Assembly: GCA_903895845.1 (NCBI GenBank)
Contig: CAITVK010000053.1
Location: 62,001 to 126,000, forward strand
Direction: 5' to 3'
Length of the DNA: 64,000 nucleotides
From: an uncultured Chitinophagaceae bacterium
Lineage (GTDB): Bacteria; Bacteroidota; Bacteroidia; Chitinophagales; Chitinophagaceae
The notes under the pieces are model-generated. The model was not told the DNA's origin and did not search any database. It was given only the letters and a program-made list of their open reading frames with translations. Both the position numbers and the translations under genes were made by a program. Below are positions 55,395 through 63,490 of the stretch, one piece after another; within the stretch, counting starts at the first letter, position 1, and every line of letters begins with the position of its first letter.

Positions 55395-56426
55395 CTAAAT
55401 AATATTCACTTCCCGTTCCAACTCTATCCCGAATTTTTCTTTTACTGAATTGATAATTTCGGTAGATAAGTCCAGTATCTCTTTTCCAGTGGCATTGCCA
55501 TAGTTCACCAATACCAAGGCTTGCTTGGCGTGGCAGCCAGCATCACCCCTGCGTATTCCCTTCCAGCCACACTTTTCTATCAGCCATCCCGCAGCGAGTT
55601 TATACGTTAAACTGTTCACTTCATACGCCACCACATCGGGATAATCATCCCATATCACGTGTAATTTAAACTTAGATACCTGTGGGTTCTTGAAGAAGCT
55701 GCCTGCATTGCCAATCTCTTTGGGGTTAGGCAATTTACTAGTACGAATATTAATAATGGCTTGCGAGATGTTTTTTATCGTCAACTCCTTATCTCCCATC
55801 AGTTCCAACTGCTCCCTGATTGCACCATAAGAGGTATTTAGTACCGGATGCTTCTGCAATCTATACGTTACATTGAGGATTATGAATTGTCCCTTCAGTT
55901 TATTCTTAAAGATACTTTCGCGATAGCCAAATTCGCAATCCGTATTACTAAATGTTTGCACGGTGCCTTCATTGATATTCAATGCTTCTAACTCGTGAAA
56001 CACATCTTTTATCTCCACCCCATACGCACCAATATTCTGCATCGGGCTTGCACCCACATTACCCGGAATAAGGCTTAGGTTTTCTAGTCCAGCATAGTTG
56101 TGGGCAATGCAATATTCTACCAACTCATGCCACACTTCGCCCGCGGCCGCCTTCACGTAATAGTGGTCGGCATCTTCGCCCACCAACTCAATTCCCTTCA
56201 ATTCATTCTTCAAAACCAACCCATTAAAGTCTTGGGTCAACAGTATATTACTACCACCACCCAAAATCATTAAGGGTACATTTTTATGGGTAGAAGATAG
56301 TTCTTTGTGGAACGCTAAAAGCGATTTTAAGTCCTCTAGATGACTGAAACTGGCAAAGAATTGTGCCTTTGCATCTATTCCAAAGGTATTGTATGGCAAT
56401 AAAGATGTACTTTGCTGAACTTGCAT
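55395..56426 (-). CDS. murB: UDP-N-acetylenolpyruvoylglucosamine reductase
   Basis: FAD enzyme that makes UDP-MurNAc for peptidoglycan. 343 residues from ATG 56426 (MQVQQSTSLLPYNTFGI); the 10 codons further upstream overlap the divergent gene promoter. FAD motifs GGGSNILL and PGNVGASPMQNIGAYG, substrate region YRESIFK and C-terminal GNAGSFFKNP with the catalytic serine. Long, type-I-like layout. Confidence 0.96.
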   Translation of the reverse strand: MQVQQSTSLLPYNTFGIDAKAQFFASFSHLEDLKSLLAFHKELSSTHKNVPLMILGGGSNILLTQDFNGLVLKNELKGIELVGEDADHYYVKAAAGEVWHELVEYCIAHNYAGLENLSLIPGNVGASPMQNIGAYGVEIKDVFHELEALNINEGTVQTFSNTDCEFGYRESIFKNKLKGQFIILNVTYRLQKHPVLNTSYGAIREQLELMGDKELTIKNISQAIINIRTSKLPNPKEIGNAGSFFKNPQVSKFKLHVIWDDYPDVVAYEVNSLTYKLAAGWLIEKCGWKGIRRGDAGCHAKQALVLVNYGNATGKEILDLSTEIINSVKEKFGIELEREVNII

Positions 56427-56444
56427 GGGGCAAAATAAAGTAAT

Positions 56445-57107
56445 ATGGACAAACAAACGGCAGTAATAATTGGCGCAACAGGATTAATTGGAAGTTTATT
56501 GGTAGAAACCCTTCTGAACGACGACGCATTTGAGAAAGTGAGGGTATTGGTGCGACGACCGTACGCCAAACAGCATCCCAAATTAGAAGTATGTGTGGTT
56601 GATTTTGGTAATTTGGAGGATTACAAAAATAAACTAGGCAAGGGCGACAGTATTTTTAGTTGCATTGGCACTACACAGAAGAAAGTGAATGGCGATAAGG
56701 AAGCTTACCGTAAAATAGATTATGACATTGCCGTAAATGCCGCACTGTTGGGAAAAGAAGCAGGCTTTACCGAGTATTTATTGGTTTCTTCTTTGGGGGC
56801 GGATGAAAAAGCTAGTGGCTTCTATTTGAAGCTAAAGGGAGAGATAGAAACAAAGATTGCCTCAATAGGGTTTGTAGGGTTTCACATTTTCAGACCTTCC
56901 TTTTTGTTAGGCAACAGAAATGAAACAAGGATTGGAGAAAGCATTATGAAAGTGGTATTCAAAGGATTATCCAGTTTATTCTTCGACTCCATGACCAAAT
57001 ACAAAGCCATTGAAGCCCAAACAGTTGCAACAGCTATGGCAACCGCTGCAAAAGAAGCATTTGTAGGAAAAAAGATATATTATTATGATGACATGAAGGA
57101 GAGATAG
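56445..57107 (+). CDS. NAD(P)-binding SDR-like protein
   Basis: 220 residues. Atypical SDR with the glycine motif VIIGATGLIGSLLVETLL, RRPYAKQHPK, a SIFSCIGTTQKKVNGDKEAYRKIDYDIAVNAA segment and LVSSLGADEKASGFYLKLKGEIE. It resembles HTATIP2-like oxidoreductases; catalytic YxxxK is replaced by YLKLKGE. Divergent from murB with only 18 bp between start codons. Confidence 0.82.
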   Translation: MDKQTAVIIGATGLIGSLLVETLLNDDAFEKVRVLVRRPYAKQHPKLEVCVVDFGNLEDYKNKLGKGDSIFSCIGTTQKKVNGDKEAYRKIDYDIAVNAALLGKEAGFTEYLLVSSLGADEKASGFYLKLKGEIETKIASIGFVGFHIFRPSFLLGNRNETRIGESIMKVVFKGLSSLFFDSMTKYKAIEAQTVATAMATAAKEAFVGKKIYYYDDMKER

Positions 57108-57213
57108 TAGATAGCAGTTATTAGATATTAGATAGTAGATAGTAGTAACTCACCAAGCTGCTGATTGATATTGCATATTTCTTCACTAATATCTAATAAC
57201 TGCTATCTAATAT
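57108..57213. repeat. Self-complementary AT-rich spacer
   Basis: AGATAGCAGTTATTAGATATTAGATAG on the left and CTAATATCTAATAACTGCTATCTAATATCT on the right are nearly perfect reverse complements around a 40-base centre. Between two convergent genes; a candidate bidirectional terminator and RNA hairpin. Confidence 0.75.
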
Positions 57214-58143
57214 CTATACTTCCACTAAGTCTTTCAAAGCCGTTTCTATTGTTGGGAAGTTAAACTGGAAGCCTAACGCCTTTATCTTGTGGTTGTTTAC
57301 GGTAGCACTCTTTAAGACCTCGATACTCATTTCTCCCAGCATAATCTTTAATATAAAACTAGGCACATGTGCAGAGATGTAAGATTTACCTTTTACTATT
57401 TTAGCTAGGGTAAGCGTTAGTTCTTTATTGGTTACAGGCACAGAAGACACGGCGTTATATGCCCCAGCCATTACTTTATTTTCTATGGCATACGCAAATA
57501 ACCTGCAGAGGTCTTCCACGTGTATCCAACTGATAATTTGTTTGCCATTACCCAATATCGAAGCCAATCCCCACTTCAATGGTTTTAGAAACTCTACCAA
57601 CGCGCCACCGTTATTACTCAATACGATACCAATCCGAAGCTTCACCAATCGTATGCCTAGCTTAGTAACAGGTTCAATGCTTTCCTCCCATTGTTTGCAG
57701 GTATCACCCAGAAACTCCGTATCAGCAACTGCGTCTTCTGTGAATCCCTTTTGCAAACTCTCCTTCGTATCTGCACCATACCAACCGATAGCAGAGGCGT
57801 TTACTACACATTTTACTTTATTAGGGATAGTCTCTAATGCCTTTACAATGGTGGCACCAGCCTTGGTACGACTTTCTACAATCTCTTTTTTACGTTCAAC
57901 ACTCCATCGTTTATCAGCTACCCCCGCACCAGCAAGATTAATGATGTAATCTGCCTTTTGGATAGCCTCCACATCTATGGTTTGTGCCTCCACATCCCAC
58001 AAAGCATAACTGATGCTTGCATGACGCCTTGCCATTACCTTTTTGCGACTAACTATCAATACATTATATCCTTTCACCACCAATAACTCTGTCAGATGCT
58101 TCCCAACCATGCCTGTACCGCCCGTAATCAAAACTGTTTCCAT
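57214..58143 (-). CDS. TIGR01777-type SDR protein (YfcH-like)
   Basis: 309 residues: VLITGGTGMVGKHLTELL start, ADYIINLAGAGVADKRWSVERKKEIVESR and a NASAIGWYGA segment, KLRIGIVLSNNGGALVEFLKPLKWGLASILGNGKQIISWIHVEDLCRL. Atypical SDR family of unknown substrate, related to SulA-like YfcH. The unusual NAGAGVADKRW-like segment is the family mark. Confidence 0.88.
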   Translation of the reverse strand: METVLITGGTGMVGKHLTELLVVKGYNVLIVSRKKVMARRHASISYALWDVEAQTIDVEAIQKADYIINLAGAGVADKRWSVERKKEIVESRTKAGATIVKALETIPNKVKCVVNASAIGWYGADTKESLQKGFTEDAVADTEFLGDTCKQWEESIEPVTKLGIRLVKLRIGIVLSNNGGALVEFLKPLKWGLASILGNGKQIISWIHVEDLCRLFAYAIENKVMAGAYNAVSSVPVTNKELTLTLAKIVKGKSYISAHVPSFILKIMLGEMSIEVLKSATVNNHKIKALGFQFNFPTIETALKDLVEV

Positions 58144-58313
58144 AAAGTAAAAATAAGTAAACGAATCTATCCTAGTGTAACAGCAAGTAAATTGATTTGT
58201 TAATACGTATTAGGACAATAACAAGAAAATAACTTTGATTAAGTAATAAATCAGTAACAGAAAGTTGATTTATATTCTACACATTCCAATAAATTTGTAC
58301 TAAATAACAAAAA

Positions 58314-58766
58314 ATGAAACAGTTTAAGACAATAATCGCGGGTGCTATCCTTTTACTTACTGCCTGCAAAACAACAAAAGCAATTGTTGCACCGACTACT
58401 CCAGACAAGAGTGTGGTATTGCAGACAGAAATGGATTTTGAGAAGATGGCTGCCCAGAAAGGCATTGCCGCTGCCTTCTTTTATTATGCAGATAGTAGTG
58501 CAGTAATAAACAGGGGAAACGATTCGCTGATTTATGGCAAGCAAGGGGTTTTTAACTATTACAACACCCCTGCCTTAAAAAGTGCAACACTTACCTGGCA
58601 TCCAGACTTTATTGACGTTTCCTCAAAAGGGGACCTTGCTTATACGTATGGTAAATATCAATACCAAAATACGGATGCAAATGGGAAGTTAGTCGTTTTG
58701 AGTGGCGTTTTCCATACTGTTTGGAAGAAGAAAGCAGATGGCACATGGCGTTTTGTCTGGGATTAA
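58314..58766 (+). CDS. NTF2-like lipoprotein
   Basis: 150 residues: lipobox LLTAC (cysteine 18) and a SnoaL/DUF4440-like domain (DFEKMAAQKGIAAAFFYYADSSAVINR, then ALKSATLTWHPDFIDVSSKGDLAYTYGKYQY and a final VWKKKADGTWRFVWD). Such proteins are small-molecule binding or isomerase-like; function unknown. Confidence 0.82.
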   Translation: MKQFKTIIAGAILLLTACKTTKAIVAPTTPDKSVVLQTEMDFEKMAAQKGIAAAFFYYADSSAVINRGNDSLIYGKQGVFNYYNTPALKSATLTWHPDFIDVSSKGDLAYTYGKYQYQNTDANGKLVVLSGVFHTVWKKKADGTWRFVWD

Positions 58767-58786
58767 TCAGATGAATGAAACAAATA

Positions 58787-58816
58787 CGGTCTGAATGAAA
58801 CGATTCATTCAGACCG
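58787..58816. terminator. Bidirectional terminator
   Basis: Perfect 13-bp stem CGGTCTGAATGAA (58787-58799 with 58804-58816), 4-nt loop ACGA. Between convergent genes. Confidence 0.85.
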
Positions 58817-58854
58817 CATTTAAATATTAGCTGACAAATAAAACCCAGACTAAA

Positions 58855-60090
58855 CTATCGTTTTAATATCTCCAATATAGAACCATACAATACTTCAGTT
58901 CCTAATGCCAAATCTTCGTAAGAGGAGTATTCTAATGGATTGTGGCTGATGCCATCCTTTGAACGGATGAAGATCATGCCGTAATCGCAGGCATAAGAGA
59001 GTGCCAAGGCATCATGAAAGGGTCCACTCATCAGTTCTGGCGCATCTACACCTAGTATTTTGAACTGATTGCGATAAATATCTTTAATCCAGTCGGCACA
59101 ATAGCATGGTTCGCTATTGGTATCCTCAGAGATGGTGTAAGTAAGTTGGTGCTTTTTAGTAATGGCCTTTATTTTATCCATCAATTGCTTTTCGTAACGA
59201 TGGCGACGGTCTAAATCGATGTCTCTAAGGTCAACCGTGAAGCTAACTTCCTCTGGAATGATATTGCGCGAAGCCGGAAACACATTAATTGTACCCACCG
59301 TGCCAACAGTAGGCGTGGATGGGTCTTGAGTGGCAATCTCGTTGAGGGCAACAATGATTTCGGCCGCACCTAACAAAGCATCTTTACGCATAGGCATCGG
59401 CACCGAACCCGCATGTCCCGCCATTCCTTTCAGTTTAACCGTTAACCATAACGGACCAGAGATGCCCGTAACAATTCCTAACGGTTTATTGGCAACATCA
59501 AGCACAGGACCTTGCTCAATATGCAGCTCCAAGAAGCAAAAAATGCTGCCGGGCTTATATTCAGACTCTTTAAACTTGGTAACATCGCAACCAAACTCTT
59601 TTAAAGCTTGCTCTCTGGTGATGCCATCCTTATCCGCACGTTGCAATTCACCTTCTTCCAGCTTTCCAAGTATGCCCCGTGAGCCAAAAAGGCCTTTATT
59701 GAAGCGCCATCCTTCTTCATCAGCAAAAGAAATGACTTCTATTGGGCGTTCTGGCTTAATACCATTCTCCGTTAAAGTAGTAACGACTTCTATGGCGCAA
59801 AGTACGCCCGCCACACCATCAAAACGACCACCATAAGGTTGAGAATCGAGGTGAGAACCCATCATCAATACTGGTAAAGAAGGATTTTTTCCTTCCAATC
59901 TGCCAATTAGGTTACCAAAATTATCTATGCGGGTAGTCATGCCGGCCTTGCGCATCCAATGACGGGCAAGATTGAAGGCTTCTTTTTCCAAAGTGGAGTG
60001 TGCGGGGCGGCAAGTACCTGTTTCCCCAATTTTTCCAATTAAACTCATTTCTTCAAAGTGCCTTTGAAGACGAGAAGGGTTAATATTCAT
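58855..60090 (-). CDS. Zn-dependent amidase/carbamoylase (M20, AllC/HyuC-like)
   Basis: 411 residues: MMGSHLDSQPYGGRFDGVAGVLCAIEV (metal site), SFADEEGWRFNKGLFGSRG, LELHIEQGPVLD and a late GPFHDALALSYACD with the remaining metal histidine. Family members hydrolyse N-carbamoyl amino acids, allantoate or ureidopropionate. With PreA/PreT beside it, N-carbamoyl-beta-alanine hydrolysis is likely, although a nitrilase in the same cluster could do that step. Confidence 0.9.
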   Translation of the reverse strand: MNINPSRLQRHFEEMSLIGKIGETGTCRPAHSTLEKEAFNLARHWMRKAGMTTRIDNFGNLIGRLEGKNPSLPVLMMGSHLDSQPYGGRFDGVAGVLCAIEVVTTLTENGIKPERPIEVISFADEEGWRFNKGLFGSRGILGKLEEGELQRADKDGITREQALKEFGCDVTKFKESEYKPGSIFCFLELHIEQGPVLDVANKPLGIVTGISGPLWLTVKLKGMAGHAGSVPMPMRKDALLGAAEIIVALNEIATQDPSTPTVGTVGTINVFPASRNIIPEEVSFTVDLRDIDLDRRHRYEKQLMDKIKAITKKHQLTYTISEDTNSEPCYCADWIKDIYRNQFKILGVDAPELMSGPFHDALALSYACDYGMIFIRSKDGISHNPLEYSSYEDLALGTEVLYGSILEILKR

Positions 60091-60196
60091 TATTTTTCTA
60101 TTTTAAATTTTGAGTTTTAAGTTTTAAATTGATCAAGGAGCAAATCTAATGGTAAGCTCTTATCCAAAATTTAAAACTTAAAATTCAAAATAACTC
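60091..60196. repeat. Self-complementary AT-rich spacer
   Basis: TTTTAAATTTTGAGTTTTAAG on one side and AAATTTAAAACTTAAAATTC on the other pair across a 45-base centre. Same vocabulary as the spacers at 53560 and 63401. Confidence 0.65.
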
Positions 60197-61465
60197 TTAA
60201 TGGTCATTCAATGGTAAACCTTGTGCTTGCCATTGCTTCCAGTTGATGTATTCCGGAGCAACACGGTGCTCTTCCATAGTAATACACTGGTCTACAGGAC
60301 AAACTAGCTTGCAAAGATTGCAACCTACACAATCATCTTCCTTAATAGTATAGTTATTGTAAGGGTTGCCATAGTCGAGGTTGATTGCTTGGTGCGAAGT
60401 ATCCTCGCAAGCAATATAACACAAGCCACAATGGATGCATTTATCCTGATTGATCTTGGCGGTGATGTGATAATTGATGTCTAAATCTTCCCAATGCGTG
60501 ATTTTATCAACTGATTTGCCAATAAAATCCTCTATTTTGGCATAACCTTTCTCATCCATCCAGTTATTCAAACCTTCGCACATATCTTCTACAATTCGGA
60601 AGCCGTGTTTCATGGCAGCCGTACAAACTTGCACTGTACTTGCACCCAATAACATGAATTCGACAGCATCTTTCCAGGTACTTACGCCGCCAATACCAGA
60701 AACAGGCACTTTAGAAGTTGTTTCATTCTGAGAAATGGTAGTCAGGAACTTTAAGGCTATCGGCTTAACCGCAGGACCGCAATAACCGCCAAAAACAGAC
60801 TTGCCAGCCACGTAAGGATTAGGAACCAAGGTATCTAAATCGATACCAGTAACTGATTGAATGGTATTGATTAATGACAAGGCATTGGTACCTGCCTCAA
60901 CAACCGCTTTACCGGTAGGAACAACAGAATGTACGTTTGGCGTAAGCTTGGTGATAACAGGAATAGTTGCCTTTTCCATCACCCACTCAACAACCATGCG
61001 TGCAATTTCTGGATCTTGCCCCACAGCAGCTCCCATACCACGTTCAGTCATACCGTGAGGACAACCAAAGTTTAGTTCGAAGCCCATTGCACCCGCATCT
61101 TCACACTTTTTAATAAGTTCATGCCACGATTCACGGTTATTGTCAGCCATCAAGGAAACAATCATGGCTCTATCGGGGAATAACTTAACGCACTCAGTAA
61201 TTTCCTTAAGGTTAATTGCCAAAGGACGGTCGCTGATAAGCTCAATATTATTAAAACCCATCACCCTGCTGCCACCATAATCTACAGCGGAGTAGCGAGA
61301 GGAGACATTCTTTACCTGACTGCCCAATGTTTTCCATACAACACCGCCCCAACCAGCTTCGAAAGCACGGAGTACATTTATTTTTTTATCGGTAGGCGGC
61401 GCACTTGCCAACCAAAAGGGATTGGGTGATTTGATGCCGAGGAAATTTGAACTAATGTTAGCCAT
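60197..61465 (-). CDS. preA: NAD-dependent dihydropyrimidine dehydrogenase, PreA subunit
   Basis: 422 residues: FMN TIM barrel (FLGIKSPNPFWLASAPPTDK; FELNFGCPHGM; KLTPNVHSVVPTGKAVVEAG; SGIGGVSTWKDAVEFML) and a C-terminal two-cluster ferredoxin domain, with CIHCGLCYIACEDTSHQ and CVGCNLCKLVCPVDQCI. Reduces uracil and thymine to dihydro forms together with PreT. In the standard arrangement PreT and PreA are adjacent; here an inserted gene separates them. Confidence 0.95.
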   Translation of the reverse strand: MANISSNFLGIKSPNPFWLASAPPTDKKINVLRAFEAGWGGVVWKTLGSQVKNVSSRYSAVDYGGSRVMGFNNIELISDRPLAINLKEITECVKLFPDRAMIVSLMADNNRESWHELIKKCEDAGAMGFELNFGCPHGMTERGMGAAVGQDPEIARMVVEWVMEKATIPVITKLTPNVHSVVPTGKAVVEAGTNALSLINTIQSVTGIDLDTLVPNPYVAGKSVFGGYCGPAVKPIALKFLTTISQNETTSKVPVSGIGGVSTWKDAVEFMLLGASTVQVCTAAMKHGFRIVEDMCEGLNNWMDEKGYAKIEDFIGKSVDKITHWEDLDINYHITAKINQDKCIHCGLCYIACEDTSHQAINLDYGNPYNNYTIKEDDCVGCNLCKLVCPVDQCITMEEHRVAPEYINWKQWQAQGLPLNDH

Positions 61466-61473
61466 TTCTTTTT

Positions 61474-61613
61474 AATTTTTTGCCACTAATGTCACTAATG
61501 AACACGAGTAGCATTTTTAATAATAATATTTTGTCCAGCCACGAATCACACTAATTATCACTAATATTCATTTTTGTTATTAGTGTAAATTAGTGTTATT
61601 CGTGGCTAGAGAT
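61474..61613. repeat. Repeat flank of the GxxExxY gene, preA side
   Basis: TTTTTGCCACTAATGTCACT (61474-61493) followed by AATGAACACGAG; further on CCACGAATCACACTAATTAT and its near complement ATTAGTGTTATTCGTGGC (61591-61608). Its first part closely resembles the flank on the other side (61998-62030), in the same direction. Confidence 0.7.
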
Positions 61614-61988
61614 TTAATACACTAATCTTTTATACTCTAATTTATTTCGTGAAAAGTTTACCAGTAATCCTAATTTGTTTCCAGAAACTTTCAAGTAATT
61701 AATTACCTGCGAAGTATGTTCGTCTGTCAACTCTTTAACACATTTTAATTCTAAAATTATCTTGCCAAATACAACAAAGTCTGCATAGTATTTTCTTTTT
61801 AAAATATGACCCTTGTAGTGTACTTCGTATTCTAGTTCTCTTTGGTGAAACATATTTGCCTCATTAAACTCTATTTCTAATGCGTCTTTATAAATTACTT
61901 CAGCAAAACCGTGACCTAATTCATTGTGTACATTCATGCACTTGCCAATAATTGCATAGCCGTCTTCTTTGTAAATTAACTCTGTCAT
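61614..61988 (-). CDS. GxxExxY family protein
   Basis: 124 residues: NELGHGFAEVIYKDAL is the GxxExxY signature, then HYKGHILKRKYYADFVVFGKIILELKCVKELTDEHTSQVINYLKVSG, a nuclease-like core with ADFVV and ELK residues resembling a PD-(D/E)XK arrangement. These proteins of unknown function occur inside intergenic repeats in many genomes, as here between preA and preT. Probably a small mobile cassette. Confidence 0.85.
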   Translation of the reverse strand: MTELIYKEDGYAIIGKCMNVHNELGHGFAEVIYKDALEIEFNEANMFHQRELEYEVHYKGHILKRKYYADFVVFGKIILELKCVKELTDEHTSQVINYLKVSGNKLGLLVNFSRNKLEYKRLVY

Positions 61989-62064
61989 AATTGTTTGTTT
62001 TTGCCACCAATAAAACTAATGAACACGAATATTATTCTCAATTATTAGTGTTCATTGGTGGTAT
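61989..62064. repeat. Repeat flank of the GxxExxY gene, preT side
   Basis: TTTTTGCCACCAATAAAACT then AATGAACACGAAT (61998-62030) matches the preA-side flank, and ATTAGTGTTCATTGGTGG (62043-62060) is its inverted complement. The last ten residues of PreT are encoded here. Confidence 0.7.
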
Positions 62065-63400
62065 TCGTGGCAATAAAATTCAAAATAGAAGCTGCTCCAT
62101 CTTTACCTGCTTGCACGGCATCAACTACTTCCCTACCGCCATTTACACAATCACCACCGGCATAAACACCATTTATGCTGGTAACAGATTTACCTTCTAC
62201 AGATACTTTTCCGCTTTTGTTGTTAAGGTTATTGTCTTTCACCAAAGCCTCAAAAGGCATCTGCCCTGCTGCTTTAATAACCATATCCACCTCCAATGTG
62301 AAAGTTTCATCGGTTTCTATTGGGCTTCTTCTACCACTTGCATCTGGTTCTCCCAGTTTCATTTTAGTACAAACCAAATGAGTTGCTTTTCCATCAGAAC
62401 CAAGTACTTCTTTAGGCGCAGCCAACCAACTAAGTTTACAACCATCAAGCATGGCAATGTCTAATTCCACCTGAGTGCAAGGCATTTCATCCTGCGTTCT
62501 CCTATAAACGATGGTAACTTCTTTTGCGCCTAAACGTTTTGCTTGGGTGGCAGCATCAATTGCCGTCATACCCAAACCAATTACAGCCACTTTATCACCA
62601 ACTGGAACGGAAGAAAATCCTTTAGATCTCAATTCATAAATAAAACTAATGGCATCTACAACACCCGCTAAGTTTTCGCCTGGAACACTTAATTGTCTTG
62701 CCAAACCAACACCAAACGCCAAATAAACAGCATCATATTGGGATTGCAATTCTGCAATCGTGATGTCTTTGCCCAAGGCTGTATTGTATTTAATCTCTAT
62801 TCCACCAATAGAAAGAATATAATTTACCTCATCTTCACAAAACTCAGGCGTTACTTTATAAGCCGCAATACCGTACGTCATTAAGCCACCCGCCTTACTT
62901 TCTTTTTCGTAGATAGTTACGTCAACACCTTCTTTACTAAGATTGAAAGCACAACTTAATCCGGCAGGACCAGCACCAACGATAGCTACCTTCTTACCTG
63001 TAGAAGGTTTGCGCGTAAAGAGTTTCCACTTTTGCTCAATAGCTCTTTCGGTGGAATAGCGTTGCAGTTTCGCAATGGGAATGGGTGCTTCATCCAACAG
63101 ATTATACACACAACTACCCTCACAAAGTTTCTCTACCGGGCAAACTTTGCTACAGCCGGCACCTAAAATGTTTGAACTAAAGATGGTATGCGCCGAGCCC
63201 TTAATGTTGGCAGTAGTTATCTGTTTAATAAATTTAGGCACATCAATACTTGTAGGGCAACTCTTTGTGCAGGGAGCATCATAGCAAAATAAGCAACGAT
63301 TGGCATCAACCAAAGCCGCATTCACATTGGTATATGGGGGATGAATATCACTGAAATTTACTTTATACTCAGCTTCTGTCAATCTATTATTCTGTAACAT
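62045..63400 (-). CDS. preT: NAD-dependent dihydropyrimidine dehydrogenase, PreT subunit
   Basis: 451 residues: N-terminal cysteine region for iron-sulfur clusters (CLFCYDAPCTKSCPTSID, then GAGCSKVCPVEKLCEGSCV), FAD site VAIVGAGPAGLSCAFNLS, NAD(P) site VAVIGLGMTAIDAATQAKRLG and C-terminal NGVYAGGDCVNGG. Related to the glutamate synthase small subunit. Electron input for PreA. The stop codon and the last residues (FIATNTTNEH) lie in the repeat flanking the GxxExxY gene. Confidence 0.93.
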   Translation of the reverse strand: MLQNNRLTEAEYKVNFSDIHPPYTNVNAALVDANRCLFCYDAPCTKSCPTSIDVPKFIKQITTANIKGSAHTIFSSNILGAGCSKVCPVEKLCEGSCVYNLLDEAPIPIAKLQRYSTERAIEQKWKLFTRKPSTGKKVAIVGAGPAGLSCAFNLSKEGVDVTIYEKESKAGGLMTYGIAAYKVTPEFCEDEVNYILSIGGIEIKYNTALGKDITIAELQSQYDAVYLAFGVGLARQLSVPGENLAGVVDAISFIYELRSKGFSSVPVGDKVAVIGLGMTAIDAATQAKRLGAKEVTIVYRRTQDEMPCTQVELDIAMLDGCKLSWLAAPKEVLGSDGKATHLVCTKMKLGEPDASGRRSPIETDETFTLEVDMVIKAAGQMPFEALVKDNNLNNKSGKVSVEGKSVTSINGVYAGGDCVNGGREVVDAVQAGKDGAASILNFIATNTTNEH

Positions 63401-63490
63401 CTATATTATTTTAAATTTTAAGTTTTGAATTTTGAATTAAGACTGTGTGTAATTAATTCAAAATTTAGAATACAAAATTCAACACAAACA
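63401..63490. repeat. Self-complementary AT-rich spacer
   Basis: TTTTAAGTTTTGAATTTTGAATTAA on the left and TTAATTCAAAATTTAGAATACAAAATTC on the right are near reverse complements. Probable terminator-like hairpin between nitrilase and preT. Confidence 0.65.
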
